A stretch of 57,194 nucleotides of DNA from a virus, in the IMG/VR virus record IMGVR_UViG_3300046616_000599, positions 1 through 57,194 of that record; one strand, written 5' to 3'. Positions within the stretch are counted from its first letter, which is position 1. The number at the start of each line of letters is the position of its first letter. Shown here in pieces: positions 38,090 through 46,587 of this stretch. Under the pieces are notes generated by a model that was given only the letters and a program-made list of their open reading frames with translations, had not been told where the DNA came from and made no database searches. The translations under genes were made by a program, and so were the position numbers.

Positions 38090-38746
38090 ATGGCCGGCAT
38101 TCAAATGCCCAACGGCGCAACCTTTGAGATTGCTTCTGCCTACGGCGCAGCAATTCCATTTACCTCGCTGAGTAACGCCAACCCGGCGGTGGCCACGGCC
38201 GCAGCTCACGGCCTGGCCGAAGGCGACATCATCGCGGTTAATTCCGGCTGGACCCGCCTCGACGGTCGCGCCGTTCGGGTTGCGGACATCGCCAGCGGCA
38301 CTTTCGCACTGGGCGGCGTGAACACCACCAACGTGCAGCAATATCCAGCAGGTTCGGGTGTCGGTTCGGCGCGCGAAGTGACCTCGTTCACCGAGATCTC
38401 GCAGATCACCGAACTGAACTCCACCGGTGGCGATCAGCAGTTCCTCACTTACGGTTTCCTGGCTGACGATGATGATCGGCAGATGCCGACCACCAAGAAC
38501 CCGATCACGCTTTCCATCACGGTCGCCGACGATCCTTCCAAGCCCTATGTCGATGTCTGCGAAGCTGCGGACGATGACAAGCAGCCGCGCGTTCTGCGCC
38601 TGAACCTGCCGGGCGGCAGCAGCATCGTTTACAACGGCTACGTGTCGATCACTTCCACTCCGACCATGTCGCGCAACAACCTGATGGCCCGCGTTATCAG
38701 CGTCGCGTTGACCGGCCGTCCTACCCGTTATGCGGCGGTGGTGTAA
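38090..38746 (+). CDS. Major tail tube protein
   Basis: The 218-residue protein (MAGIQMPNGATFEIASAYGA, TSFTEISQITELNSTGGDQQ, then PGGSSIVYNGYVSITSTPTM) matches siphovirus tail tube proteins. It polymerises around the tape measure. Placed between tail terminator and tail chaperones as expected. Confidence 0.9.
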   Translation: MAGIQMPNGATFEIASAYGAAIPFTSLSNANPAVATAAAHGLAEGDIIAVNSGWTRLDGRAVRVADIASGTFALGGVNTTNVQQYPAGSGVGSAREVTSFTEISQITELNSTGGDQQFLTYGFLADDDDRQMPTTKNPITLSITVADDPSKPYVDVCEAADDDKQPRVLRLNLPGGSSIVYNGYVSITSTPTMSRNNLMARVISVALTGRPTRYAAVV

Positions 38747-38749
38747 CTC

Positions 38750-39139
38750 ATGGCCAAGTTCAAGATTGCTCAAAATCCTACCTTCAAAGCCGACGTTGAT
38801 ATTCCTCGCGTCGGCGGCACCACGATCAAGGTGCCGTTTGAATTCAAGTATCGCGATCGCAAGGAGCTCGCAAAGCTCTTCGCTGGCTGGCAGGAAAGCG
38901 CGAAGGAAGATCAGGAGCGTTTCAAGGCCAAGGGTGACGACCTCACTCTGATCGAGATCACCGACTCTCACGTCGAGCGGCAGGTCGAGCAGGTGACTCA
39001 ATTGGTCACCGGCTGGGGCTTTGAAGACAAGCTGAGCCCCGAATCTATTCGCGCCTTGGTGGAAACCTCGGCCGGCGCCGGTGACGCGATTGTCGATGCT
39101 TACCAAAAGGCCTTCTCGGCGGCCCGGCTGGGAAACTGA
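38750..39139 (+). CDS. Tail assembly chaperone (G-type)
   Basis: The 129-residue protein (MAKFKIAQNPTFKADVDIPR, VPFEFKYRDRKELAKLF) is a tail assembly chaperone that would coat the tape measure protein. Its last codons are GGA AAC TGA, preceded by G, forming the heptamer GGGAAAC. A -1 shift there joins it to the next frame, giving a G-T fusion. Confidence 0.9.
   Translation: MAKFKIAQNPTFKADVDIPRVGGTTIKVPFEFKYRDRKELAKLFAGWQESAKEDQERFKAKGDDLTLIEITDSHVERQVEQVTQLVTGWGFEDKLSPESIRALVETSAGAGDAIVDAYQKAFSAARLGN
39130..39136 (+). promoter_or_regulatory. GGGAAAC -1 frameshift site
   Basis: The heptamer lies in the correct X-XXY-YYZ phase (G GGA AAC) and is followed at once by TGA in frame 0. After a -1 slip the frame continues GGG AAA CTG without a stop into the frame at 39157. 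This is the lambda G/GT arrangement. Confidence 0.85.
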
Positions 39140-39156
39140 CGAAGGTCGCCCGCCTG

Positions 39157-39450
39157 ATGTACGAGCCTGGTCCGTCTGAGGCGGATCTGGCGGCGTTCGG
39201 CTTATCCATCTCTGACATCCCCGAGGAAGAGTGCGAAGTGTTGGCCGAAAACTGGCCGGCCTTCGTGCTCTTCAACGCCATGTCTACTCAGTGGCGCACG
39301 GGCATGGGCGGGGCAACCGGCCTTGATTACACGGCTCTTCGAGACGTATCCGACTTTGTCGGTACATCCAGAAAACAACTCAGAGAGATCTTCCCAGACC
39401 TTCAGGCTATGGAGGTCGAGGCCCTGCTCGTCATGAGCGAATCAAAGTAA
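39157..39450 (+). CDS. DUF1799 tail chaperone extension (T part)
   Basis: The 97 residues from ATG 39157 (MYEPGPSEADLAAFGLSISD, then STQWRTGMGGATGLDYTAL) form the T part of the tail chaperone, DUF1799 family. No ribosome-binding site precedes the ATG and the frame is open back to the slippery site, so it is probably made as a fusion 38750..39450 by -1 frameshifting. Confidence 0.85.
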   Translation: MYEPGPSEADLAAFGLSISDIPEEECEVLAENWPAFVLFNAMSTQWRTGMGGATGLDYTALRDVSDFVGTSRKQLREIFPDLQAMEVEALLVMSESK

Positions 39451-39460
39451 TGGAGCACTC

Positions 39461-40402
39461 ATGTCGGGCACTATCGCGCAGTTAGGCATCGAGGTTGACT
39501 CGGGCGATGCGGTCAAGGCTGCAACCGACCTGGATAAATTGGTCGATGCGGGCAAGGACGCGGAGGAGGCAGCAAAGCGAACTGGCTCAGCCTGGGAGCA
39601 AGCTCTCGCCGGGATGGCAGGTGACACCAAGCAGATCGTGAAAGAGCTGCAGGCTCTGAACGCCAGGCAGGACACCACCGCTCAACTGATGGCGACGGTT
39701 GGCCGATCGCTTGCGGAGGCGACGCAGGGGCTGAAAACCACTACGACGGCAACTACTGAGCTCACTACCGCTGAAGTGAAACTGGGAGAATCTACAGAGG
39801 ATGCGAAAAGTCGCCTTTTGGCGATGGCCAAAGCGTCCTTGGAGTCGAGCGAGTACTACCAGCGCCTGACCACCAGCATGGAGACCAATTCGGCGGCAAT
39901 GGATGCTTCCGGTTCTTCAGCCAGTAGTTTGGCGGCGCTTGCTCGTCGCCTGAAGGCTGATTCGGATGCGCTGGTCGGGTCCACTGACAAAGAGGCAGAC
40001 GCAGCGAAGAGGGCGGCCGCTGCCACCGGCGTTCAAGCAGAAGGACTGCAAGCACTGCTCGGCAAGATCAATCCTGCCATTGCCGCGCTCGACAAGCTGG
40101 ATCAGCAACAGGCGCAGTTGCAGAAGTACAAGGCCGCAGGGCTGATCGACGCTGATACGTTCCGGGAGTACTCCGCTCGTATCGATGCCTCTCGGCAGAA
40201 GCTGGGCGACTTTGATGAAGGTCTGAAAAAAACCGGTGCCAGCTCGAAACAGACCGAAGCGGCGCTTCGCCAACTTCCTTCTCAGTTCACGGACATTTTC
40301 ACCAGCCTGGCCGGCGGACAAAACCCGTTCTTGGTGCTGATCCAGCAGGGTGGGCAGATCAAAGATTCGTTCGGTGGTGTTGGGGCTACCCTTGAGCGCT
40401 GA
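39461..40402 (+). CDS. Tape measure protein, N-terminal fragment (frameshifted)
   Basis: The frame starts MSGTIAQLGIEVDSGDAVKA, typical of lambda H-like tape measures, and breaks off after FLVLIQQGGQIKDSFGGVGA at TGA 40400. The +1 frame continues ALRDKFRSLFTGGAGAAVLG without interruption. ACC CTT GA-GCG CTG suggests loss of one base from GAA GCG. If real, the long tape measure protein is not made and tails cannot assemble. A sequencing error is the alternative. Confidence 0.8.
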   Translation: MSGTIAQLGIEVDSGDAVKAATDLDKLVDAGKDAEEAAKRTGSAWEQALAGMAGDTKQIVKELQALNARQDTTAQLMATVGRSLAEATQGLKTTTTATTELTTAEVKLGESTEDAKSRLLAMAKASLESSEYYQRLTTSMETNSAAMDASGSSASSLAALARRLKADSDALVGSTDKEADAAKRAAAATGVQAEGLQALLGKINPAIAALDKLDQQQAQLQKYKAAGLIDADTFREYSARIDASRQKLGDFDEGLKKTGASSKQTEAALRQLPSQFTDIFTSLAGGQNPFLVLIQQGGQIKDSFGGVGATLER

Positions 40403-40419
40403 GGGACAAATTCCGCTCC

Positions 40420-43065
40420 TTGTTCACCGGTGGCGCGGGCGCGGCAGTGTTGGGTGAGTCGCTCGCAGGTATTGCGACCAATGCCAAAGACGTAGCCGAC
40501 AACGCGGGTGAAGCAGGGGAAAGCCTATCGGATTTGGCCGAGCGCTCGAACACTGCTGCTGAAGCAGCCGAGAACGCACAGAAAGCGTACGGTGCGCTCC
40601 CTCCAAGCGTGACTGGTGCATCAGCGAGCATGGTGGGTATGGCAGCAGCGGTGGCTGTTGCAGCGGCAGCAATCGCAACACTGATCTACGGATACAGCCA
40701 AGGCAGCAAAGAAGCTGATGAATACAGCAAAGCCCTCATCCTGACCGGCAATGCTGCGGGAACATCGGCGGACCAACTCGCCAACTTGGCTCAGCAGGTC
40801 AGTGCCACAAATGGCACGACCGGAGAGGCTGCGGCTTCGCTGACCGCGCTGGCCGCGAGTGGTGTGATTGCTGGCTCCAGCTTCAAGGAAATCGCAGACG
40901 CTGCTGCTGCGATGGAAGACGCTACCGGAAAGTCGGTGGACGCGACCATCGATGAGTTCATCAAGATCGCCAAGGATCCGGTAGCAGCAGCAAAGGAACT
41001 CAACGGCCAGTACCAGTTCCTGACGGCATCCGTGTATTCACAGATCGTCGCGCTCAAAGAGCAGGGTGATACGGTCGGAGCTGCTGACCTTCTCACGAGA
41101 ACCTATGCGGATACCATTCAACAGCGCTCCAGTCAGGTCACTCAAAATCTGGGATTGTGGGAGAAAGCCTGGAAGGGCGTAAAGGACTCGGCGAACGGCG
41201 CCCTTGATTCAATTTTGGACGTCGGCAGGGTGCAGTCGATTGATACCCAAATCGCCAACCTTGAGAAAATTGTCAGCGAGCGCAAGGGCGGGTTTCTGGC
41301 TTCGCTCTTCCCTGAAGATTTGGGGGCTTCCAGTAAGTCGTCCAGATTTCTCGAAGGGCAATTGACTGCCCTCAGGAACCAGAAAGCTCTGCTGACCCAG
41401 AATGCAGCGATCGACGCTGAGAGGGCGAAAGTTCAGAAGGAAGGAATCGAGGCGGAGCAGCGACTCAAGCAGATCAGCGATTCGAACCTGACCAATGCCG
41501 AGAAACGCGACAAGCTGACGAAATCGTACCTGCGCGATGTTGAGGTTCTGAGGAAGGCGAATCCTGACGACCCCAAAGTTCAGGCCGATTTCGTCGCCAA
41601 AACCCTGCAGAACATCAAGGACAAGAACAAAGACCCGAAAGCAGCGTCCGCCGGCGCAGTTGACCTCACCGGTTACAACGCCGCTCAAAATGCCCTGAAG
41701 GAGATCCAGGCCGAATACGCGAACACCCAGAAACAACTGGATGCCGCGCAGAAGGCCGGGCTGATTTCTCAGCAAGAATATCTGCTGAAGCGCGAAGCGT
41801 TGATCGGTAACGAGAGGGACGAGGTTACGACCGCTTATGAGGCTGAGATTGCGGCGCTTGAAGCGGCGAAGGCCAAGGCCAGCACCACGGCCGAGCAGCG
41901 TATTCAGATCGACCAGAAAATCGAAGATGCGCGCGCGGATATGGTTCGGGCACAAAAGGCTGCGGACAGCGAACTGGATGTGCTGGCGAAGAATGAACAA
42001 GGCCGGCTCAGGAAGCAGGAGCAGGCGGTTCAAACCTACACCAACGCATTGCAGCAGCAAGTTGATACCTTGCGCGAACAAGGCCAGCGTGCCGCTGCGG
42101 GACTTGGCCAGGGAGACCGGCAGCGAGGCCTGACGGATCAGCAGAACGCCATCGACGACCGCTTCAACTCGCAGAAGCTCGATCTGGCCAACCAGTATGG
42201 CGATGGCTCGCGCGGCATGAGCCTCGACGAGTACACCCAGAAACTGGCGGCGCTCAAAGCCACGCAGAAGGATCTGCACGACACGGTGCAAGCCAACTAC
42301 GACGAGATGACGGCGGCCCAAGGCGACTGGAGCGCGGGCGCATCGTCGGCGTGGCAGAACTATCTGGAATCGGCCCGAGATGTCGCCGGTCAAACCAAAA
42401 GCCTTTTCACCAACGCCTTCAGTTCGATGGAAGACGCGATCGTCAATTTCGCCATGACCGGGAAACTGTCGTTCGCCGACTTCACCAAATCGATTCTGGC
42501 TGACATGGCGCGGATCGCCACTCGGCAGGCCAGTTCGGCATTGCTGAGCAGCGTAGTGGGTGCCGCGACGAGCTACTTCACTGGTGGAAGCGGCGCTACA
42601 GGTGCCGCAACCGCTGGCGCGGCGGAGTCTGGGGCTCAGAGTTTTGGCAGTCAGTTTGATGCCAGTTCTGCATCGGTGTCTTTCGGTGGCGGTCGCGCTG
42701 TTGGCGGTGCTGTTGAACCGAACACTTTCTACGAAGTGAATGAAAACGGGCCAGAGCTTTTCAATCAGGGCGGCAGGTCATACCTCATGACTGGCGCGAG
42801 TGGCGGTAGTGTCACACCTCTGACTTCCGGTGGCGGGCCAGCGCTTGCCGCAATGTCCGGTACTGGCGGTGGCAACACCTACAACTTCCCTGTAGCGGTC
42901 ACGGTGCAGACAACCGGCGGAGCAGAGTCGCCCGCAACAAGTCAGCAAGCATCGGCCGATCTCGGGAAAGGAGTGCAGCAAGTTGCGCAGTCCGTGGTGG
43001 ATAGAGCGATTGCTAAGGAGCTGCAGCCAGGTGGCGCGATCTGGCAAAAGATCAATCGGAGGTAG
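40420..43065 (+). CDS. Tape measure protein, C-terminal fragment (frameshifted)
   Basis: This 881-residue frame is the remainder of the tape measure. It has the prophage tail-length domain at about 70..210 (SKALILTGNAAGTSADQLAN), a long coiled-coil region, and a lambda H-like C-terminal domain with FTNAFSSMEDAIVNFAMTGK and LSFADFTKSILADMARIATR. Its first possible start is TTG without a ribosome-binding site, so independent translation is doubtful. The repaired protein would have about 1,200 residues. Confidence 0.85.
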   Translation: MFTGGAGAAVLGESLAGIATNAKDVADNAGEAGESLSDLAERSNTAAEAAENAQKAYGALPPSVTGASASMVGMAAAVAVAAAAIATLIYGYSQGSKEADEYSKALILTGNAAGTSADQLANLAQQVSATNGTTGEAAASLTALAASGVIAGSSFKEIADAAAAMEDATGKSVDATIDEFIKIAKDPVAAAKELNGQYQFLTASVYSQIVALKEQGDTVGAADLLTRTYADTIQQRSSQVTQNLGLWEKAWKGVKDSANGALDSILDVGRVQSIDTQIANLEKIVSERKGGFLASLFPEDLGASSKSSRFLEGQLTALRNQKALLTQNAAIDAERAKVQKEGIEAEQRLKQISDSNLTNAEKRDKLTKSYLRDVEVLRKANPDDPKVQADFVAKTLQNIKDKNKDPKAASAGAVDLTGYNAAQNALKEIQAEYANTQKQLDAAQKAGLISQQEYLLKREALIGNERDEVTTAYEAEIAALEAAKAKASTTAEQRIQIDQKIEDARADMVRAQKAADSELDVLAKNEQGRLRKQEQAVQTYTNALQQQVDTLREQGQRAAAGLGQGDRQRGLTDQQNAIDDRFNSQKLDLANQYGDGSRGMSLDEYTQKLAALKATQKDLHDTVQANYDEMTAAQGDWSAGASSAWQNYLESARDVAGQTKSLFTNAFSSMEDAIVNFAMTGKLSFADFTKSILADMARIATRQASSALLSSVVGAATSYFTGGSGATGAATAGAAESGAQSFGSQFDASSASVSFGGGRAVGGAVEPNTFYEVNENGPELFNQGGRSYLMTGASGGSVTPLTSGGGPALAAMSGTGGGNTYNFPVAVTVQTTGGAESPATSQQASADLGKGVQQVAQSVVDRAIAKELQPGGAIWQKINRR

Positions 43066-43067
43066 TA

Positions 43068-43406
43068 ATGGCGATCGAAAAGTTCACTTGGCCAACCGAG
43101 CGCGGAGGCACCCCCGAGATTGGTTATCGGGTGCGCACCGCCCAGTTCGGCGGCGGATATGCGCAGAACGTCGGTGATGGGCCAAACAACAAGGAGGACT
43201 CCTACCCGATCACCTTCACCGGTCAGAAGGCCAAGGTTCTGGAGATCATGGACTTCCTCGATCGACACGCCGGGGCCAAGGCGTTTCTCTGGACAACGCC
43301 CCTCGGCCAACTCGGTCTGTTCACCTGCAAAAATCCCGCTCCCACGCCAATGGGTGGGGGCGTTTTCAAACTCACAGCCACGTTCGAGCGTGCATTTCGA
43401 CCCTAG
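43068..43406 (+). CDS. Minor tail protein M
   Basis: The 112-residue protein contains YRVRTAQFGGGYAQNVGDGP and LDRHAGAKAFLWTTPLGQLG, the lambda gpM pattern. It joins the tail tip complex at the end of the tape measure. Confidence 0.92.
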   Translation: MAIEKFTWPTERGGTPEIGYRVRTAQFGGGYAQNVGDGPNNKEDSYPITFTGQKAKVLEIMDFLDRHAGAKAFLWTTPLGQLGLFTCKNPAPTPMGGGVFKLTATFERAFRP

Positions 43407-43414
43407 GAGCGATC

Positions 43415-44164
43415 ATGTCGCTGATCAGTGATATCCAGGTGCTTGAGCCTGGCAGCGAAGTGCTGCTCTTTGAATTGGACGGCACGGATTACGGCGCAGA
43501 CATTCTGCGCTTCCACGGGCACGCCATTCCGCACACGGCGGCCGAGCTGATCGCCGCCGGTGCCAATGCCGATCAATTGCCGGCGAAAGCGATTTACTGG
43601 CAGGGCAATGAGTACAGCGCCTGGCCAATGCAGATCGATGGCATCGAGGCAAACGGCGACGGCACTGCGGTTCGGCCGACGCTATCGGTCGGGAACGTCA
43701 GCGGGCGCATCACCGCACTCTGTCTGGCCTTCGAGGATCTACTCGAGTTCAAGCTGACGATGCGCCACACGCTCGGCACTTACCTCGACGCGGCGAACTT
43801 TCCCGCCGGCAACCCAACTGCTGACCCCACCCAAGAGACGATTGAAGTCTGGTACATCGACCAGAAGACGAACGAGGACGGCGAGACGGTCAGTTGGGAG
43901 TTGGCCAGCCCGGGCGACGTTGGCAATGAATCCATTGGCCGTCAAGCCACGACCCTTTGCCACTGGTGTCTCACCGGCGGCTATCGCGGGCCGAACTGCG
44001 GCTATACCGGGCCATACGTGACCAAGGACGGCATCGTCACCGACAACCCCGAACTGGACGAGTGTGACGCCACGCTGGGCAAGGGGTGCATCCCGCGTTT
44101 CGGTGAAGGTAACCCGCTGCCGTTCGGTGGCTTCCCGGCTGTTTCCCTGATCGCACGGAGCTGA
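43415..44164 (+). CDS. Minor tail protein L
   Basis: The 249-residue protein matches lambda gpL: MSLISDIQVLEPGSEVLLFE, GNVSGRITALCLAFEDLLEF, and four cysteines in CHWCLTGGYRGPNCGYTG plus DECDATLGKGC, which bind a 4Fe-4S cluster in gpL. It links the tube to the J hub. Confidence 0.93.
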   Translation: MSLISDIQVLEPGSEVLLFELDGTDYGADILRFHGHAIPHTAAELIAAGANADQLPAKAIYWQGNEYSAWPMQIDGIEANGDGTAVRPTLSVGNVSGRITALCLAFEDLLEFKLTMRHTLGTYLDAANFPAGNPTADPTQETIEVWYIDQKTNEDGETVSWELASPGDVGNESIGRQATTLCHWCLTGGYRGPNCGYTGPYVTKDGIVTDNPELDECDATLGKGCIPRFGEGNPLPFGGFPAVSLIARS

Positions 44165-44165
44165 C

Positions 44166-44930
44166 ATGCGAAAGCACATCTTGAACGCGATCCAAGCCCA
44201 TGCGGCAGCCGAGTACCCGAAAGAGTGCTGCGGTCTTCTGCTAGCCGTAGGCCGTAAGCAGCAGTACTTCGCTTGCCGCAATGTCTCGACCGAGCCGAAC
44301 GAAGAATTCCGCATCGATCCGGAGGAATACGCGGAAGCCGAGGACATCGGCGAGGTGATCGGCGTGGTTCATTCGCATCCGGACGCAACCAGCAGGCCGT
44401 CACCGCGCGACCTCGCCATGTGTGAGGCCGCCGCGCTGCCGTGGCACATTCTAAGTTGGCCGGAAGGTGACCTCAGAACGGTCGTGCCCACCGGTGATGT
44501 GCCGCTGCTCAAACGTCCATTCGTTCACGGCGCCTGGGACTGCTGGCAGGTCTGCGCCGATTGGTACAAGCGCGAGTGGGGGCTGGAATTCGAATCCTTC
44601 AAGCGCGCCGACGGCTGGTGGGAGAGCAAAGACAACACCAGTTTGTACGAGGCGAACTATGAGGCCGCTGGCTTCTTCCGGGTCGATCAACCGCAGCGCG
44701 GCGACATGATCGTGATGGAAGTGGGGTGCACGGTTTACCCGAACCATGCTGGGATCTTTCTCGGCACCGATCCGGCGTTGCCGGGTGAGGATGCGGCGAC
44801 GTTCGGCCCCGGGCCGTTCCTGCTCCACCACCTGTACGGCAGGCCATCTGAGGTCATTGTCTTCGGTGGGCCTTGGCTCGATCGGACGCGCCTGATCCTC
44901 AGGCACAGAGACGCACAACTAACTAAATAA
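44166..44930 (+). CDS. Tail tip protein K (JAB/NlpC domains)
   Basis: The 254-residue protein has an N-terminal JAMM metallopeptidase-like domain (ECCGLLLAV, then GVVHSHPDATSRPSPRD) and a C-terminal NlpC/P60 domain with catalytic-type Cys in HGAWDCWQVCADWYKREWG and His in PNHAGIFLG. Lambda gpK acts in tail tip assembly and perhaps in local wall degradation. Confidence 0.92.
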   Translation: MRKHILNAIQAHAAAEYPKECCGLLLAVGRKQQYFACRNVSTEPNEEFRIDPEEYAEAEDIGEVIGVVHSHPDATSRPSPRDLAMCEAAALPWHILSWPEGDLRTVVPTGDVPLLKRPFVHGAWDCWQVCADWYKREWGLEFESFKRADGWWESKDNTSLYEANYEAAGFFRVDQPQRGDMIVMEVGCTVYPNHAGIFLGTDPALPGEDAATFGPGPFLLHHLYGRPSEVIVFGGPWLDRTRLILRHRDAQLTK

Positions 44931-44955
44931 TGCGGCGCTGCCGCTGGAGGAATTC

Positions 44956-45063
44956 ATGAGCAAACAACAAGCAGGAAGCGTGCATGAAGAGGCGAAAATG
45001 AGAGCTGAAGCCGATCAAAAGACCGCAGCCCTCATCAGTCGTCTTATTCGCCCGGGCCTTTGA
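44956..45063 (+). CDS. 35-residue helical peptide
   Basis: A strong GGAGGAATTC site precedes the ATG. The product is a charged helix (MSKQQAGSVHEEAKMRAEAD, ending RLIRPGL). Its end overlaps the convergent gene at 45044 by 20 bases. Function unknown. Confidence 0.5.
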   Translation: MSKQQAGSVHEEAKMRAEADQKTAALISRLIRPGL

Positions 45064-45271
45064 CGCGCTTGATGTCGTCGATATAGCGCTGAAGACTGAG
45101 GTTGAATACTTCCTTATTGTCTGCAAGCGGGTAGTCACCGGAAATATGGGACTCCAGTCGGCTGACATAAAGGTTTTCGTCCAAGACACCAGCGTGCTTC
45201 AGGCTGGCAACGAGACATTGAAAAGCAAGGTCGAGCGCTCTTAGCTCACTTTGAGTTACGTCGTATGCCAC
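45044..45271 (-). CDS. Leftward hypothetical protein of an accessory cassette
   Basis: GTG at 45271 is chosen because GGAGGT lies 4 bases upstream; the longer TTG start at 45358 lacks a comparable site. The 75-residue helical product (AYDVTQSELRALDLAFQCLV) is the downstream member of a leftward pair between tail genes K and I. Not recognised. Confidence 0.6.
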   Translation of the reverse strand: MAYDVTQSELRALDLAFQCLVASLKHAGVLDENLYVSRLESHISGDYPLADNKEVFNLSLQRYIDDIKRVKGPGE

Positions 45272-45354
45272 ATTGACCTCCAGGTCATTAACGCGCCGAC
45301 ATTGGCGCAATCCCAGTCCTTGGGCTTGCAGGCAAAGGACTGGGGAATCCTTTT

Positions 45355-45663
45355 TCAATCGTATTCGTTGCGCTCAATCGTCAGTACCGGCCCACCAGTA
45401 TGGCCTCGCATAAAGAATCTAAAAATTACAATGTGAGTGCCGGAGGTATCGAAATAGCTGATTCTCCCTTGCCATGGATCTTTCCCCGAAAGGCTGTATG
45501 AAGCTGATTTTCCGGGGAACTTGCTTTCTATAGCTTCTTCGAGAGCTCGTTTCTCGTCTGAGGGCATTTGAAACTGTCTGCTCAAAATAAACTTCCTGTC
45601 GTGGGTGGGGTGGCTGAAAGCTACTATTAAATCCTCCCCGCCATCCAGTGTCGTTTCATCCAC
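45355..45663 (-). CDS. Leftward hypothetical protein of an accessory cassette
   Basis: The 102-residue frame starts with GTG at 45663. The protein has a mixed fold (GGEDLIVAFSHPTHDRKFIL, then SYFDTSGTHIVIFRFFM). It is divergent from the gene at 45764. The low GC and orientation suggest an accessory gene. Not recognised. Confidence 0.6.
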   Translation of the reverse strand: MDETTLDGGEDLIVAFSHPTHDRKFILSRQFQMPSDEKRALEEAIESKFPGKSASYSLSGKDPWQGRISYFDTSGTHIVIFRFFMRGHTGGPVLTIERNEYD

Positions 45664-45763
45664 GCTGGATGCCTATACAGAGCAAATATTGTTTTCTCTA
45701 ACCCTTGAAATTTACGGTAAAGCCACAATATCGGTGTGGTCGTTAATTTGGCGTGAGGAAGTC

Positions 45764-46090
45764 ATGAGTACTGAATTCAATAAAGGGTACAGCAGGGGCT
45801 TTGAAGAAGGTGAAGCTGGTAAGGAAATCGACGCTTACGGACTGAGTCCTCACTCTGATCAATACCGAGTTGGGTACGTACTGGGGTTCGGTGAATCAGC
45901 ATTCGTTGGAGTGCCGCCTGATTATCGCTACAACCTCATTGGTGGGATGGCTTCTAAGTCCGGCGTTGCGCTGAATCTGTTTGATCGCCATCACGATCTA
46001 GGTGATGAGGATTGGGAAGATTTCAAGAAAGGTTACGTCGGTGACGAGGATGAAGAAATCTTCGATGATGAAGATGAATTCATCGATTGA
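45764..46090 (+). CDS. Small protein with strongly acidic tail
   Basis: ATG at 45764 follows GAGGAAGTC. The 108-residue protein has glycine/tyrosine-rich repeats (FNKGYSRGFEEGEAGKE, then YRVGYVLGFGESAF) and ends in about 25 residues that are mostly Asp/Glu. It is divergent from the leftward pair and followed by a terminator. Strongly acidic small phage proteins can mimic DNA, but no family match supports that. Confidence 0.65.
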   Translation: MSTEFNKGYSRGFEEGEAGKEIDAYGLSPHSDQYRVGYVLGFGESAFVGVPPDYRYNLIGGMASKSGVALNLFDRHHDLGDEDWEDFKKGYVGDEDEEIFDDEDEFID

Positions 46091-46111
46091 CGATTCTTCA
46101 GCACAAAGATG

Positions 46112-46136
46112 AGCCCGGCCCAGCGCCGGGCTTTTT
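46112..46136 (+). terminator. Terminator after the acidic protein
   Basis: AGCCCGGC and GCCGGGCT form an 8-bp stem, followed by T5. Confidence 0.9.
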
Positions 46137-46190
46137 CATTCCCGCTCGCCCCAGTGATATCGTGCACCCTTTCCCACAGGAGTGACCTGC

Positions 46191-46535
46191 ATGAAATTGA
46201 TCGTAGGAGCGCTGGCGGTAGCGATGTTGGCGGGGTGTGTTTCACCTGGTGACCTGCAGAAGAACGACCCAAGTTTCAAGGCCGTAACCGCGAAAGACCC
46301 CAAGCGTTACGCGCTCTGCGTCTACCCAAAATGGCAAGACGCCCGCAGTGACGCTTCAATGGCGGAGACCGAAAACGGATATCGCTTACTAGTCGCAAGT
46401 AACAACATGGCTGATGAGCTGTTGGATATCCAGAAAACCGGCAAGGGCAGCGCAATTACCCTATATCAGCGGATGGCATGGTCGCCGGGGTACGGCCGCG
46501 GAGAGATGATGCAAGCCATCAACGACTGCCTCTGA
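46191..46535 (+). CDS. Small lipoprotein
   Basis: ATG at 46191 lies 9 bases after GGAG. The 114-residue protein has a lipoprotein signal (MKLIVGALAVAMLAGC, lipobox LAGC) and a short periplasmic domain with two more cysteines (ALCVYPKW and the final NDCL). Terminators flank it, so it is a self-contained cassette. Superinfection exclusion is a possible role for such lipoproteins, not shown here. Confidence 0.75.
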   Translation: MKLIVGALAVAMLAGCVSPGDLQKNDPSFKAVTAKDPKRYALCVYPKWQDARSDASMAETENGYRLLVASNNMADELLDIQKTGKGSAITLYQRMAWSPGYGRGEMMQAINDCL

Positions 46536-46549
46536 TACCAATTCAACGC

Positions 46550-46571
46550 GCCGCCTTCGGGCGGCTTTTTT
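46550..46571 (+). terminator. Terminator before tail gene I
   Basis: GCCGCC and GGCGGC pair around TTCG, followed by T6, then a GGAGGAAA ribosome-binding site. Confidence 0.9.
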
Positions 46572-46587
46572 ATGCCTGGAGGAAACC

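Noticed and set aside
40420-43065. Second tape measure frame as an independent gene
   Set aside because: It starts at a TTG without a ribosome-binding site and continues the previous frame's protein after a one-base shift.
45044-45358. Longer 104-codon version starting at TTG 45358
   Set aside because: GTG 45271 has a GGAGGT site at good spacing; the TTG start has none.
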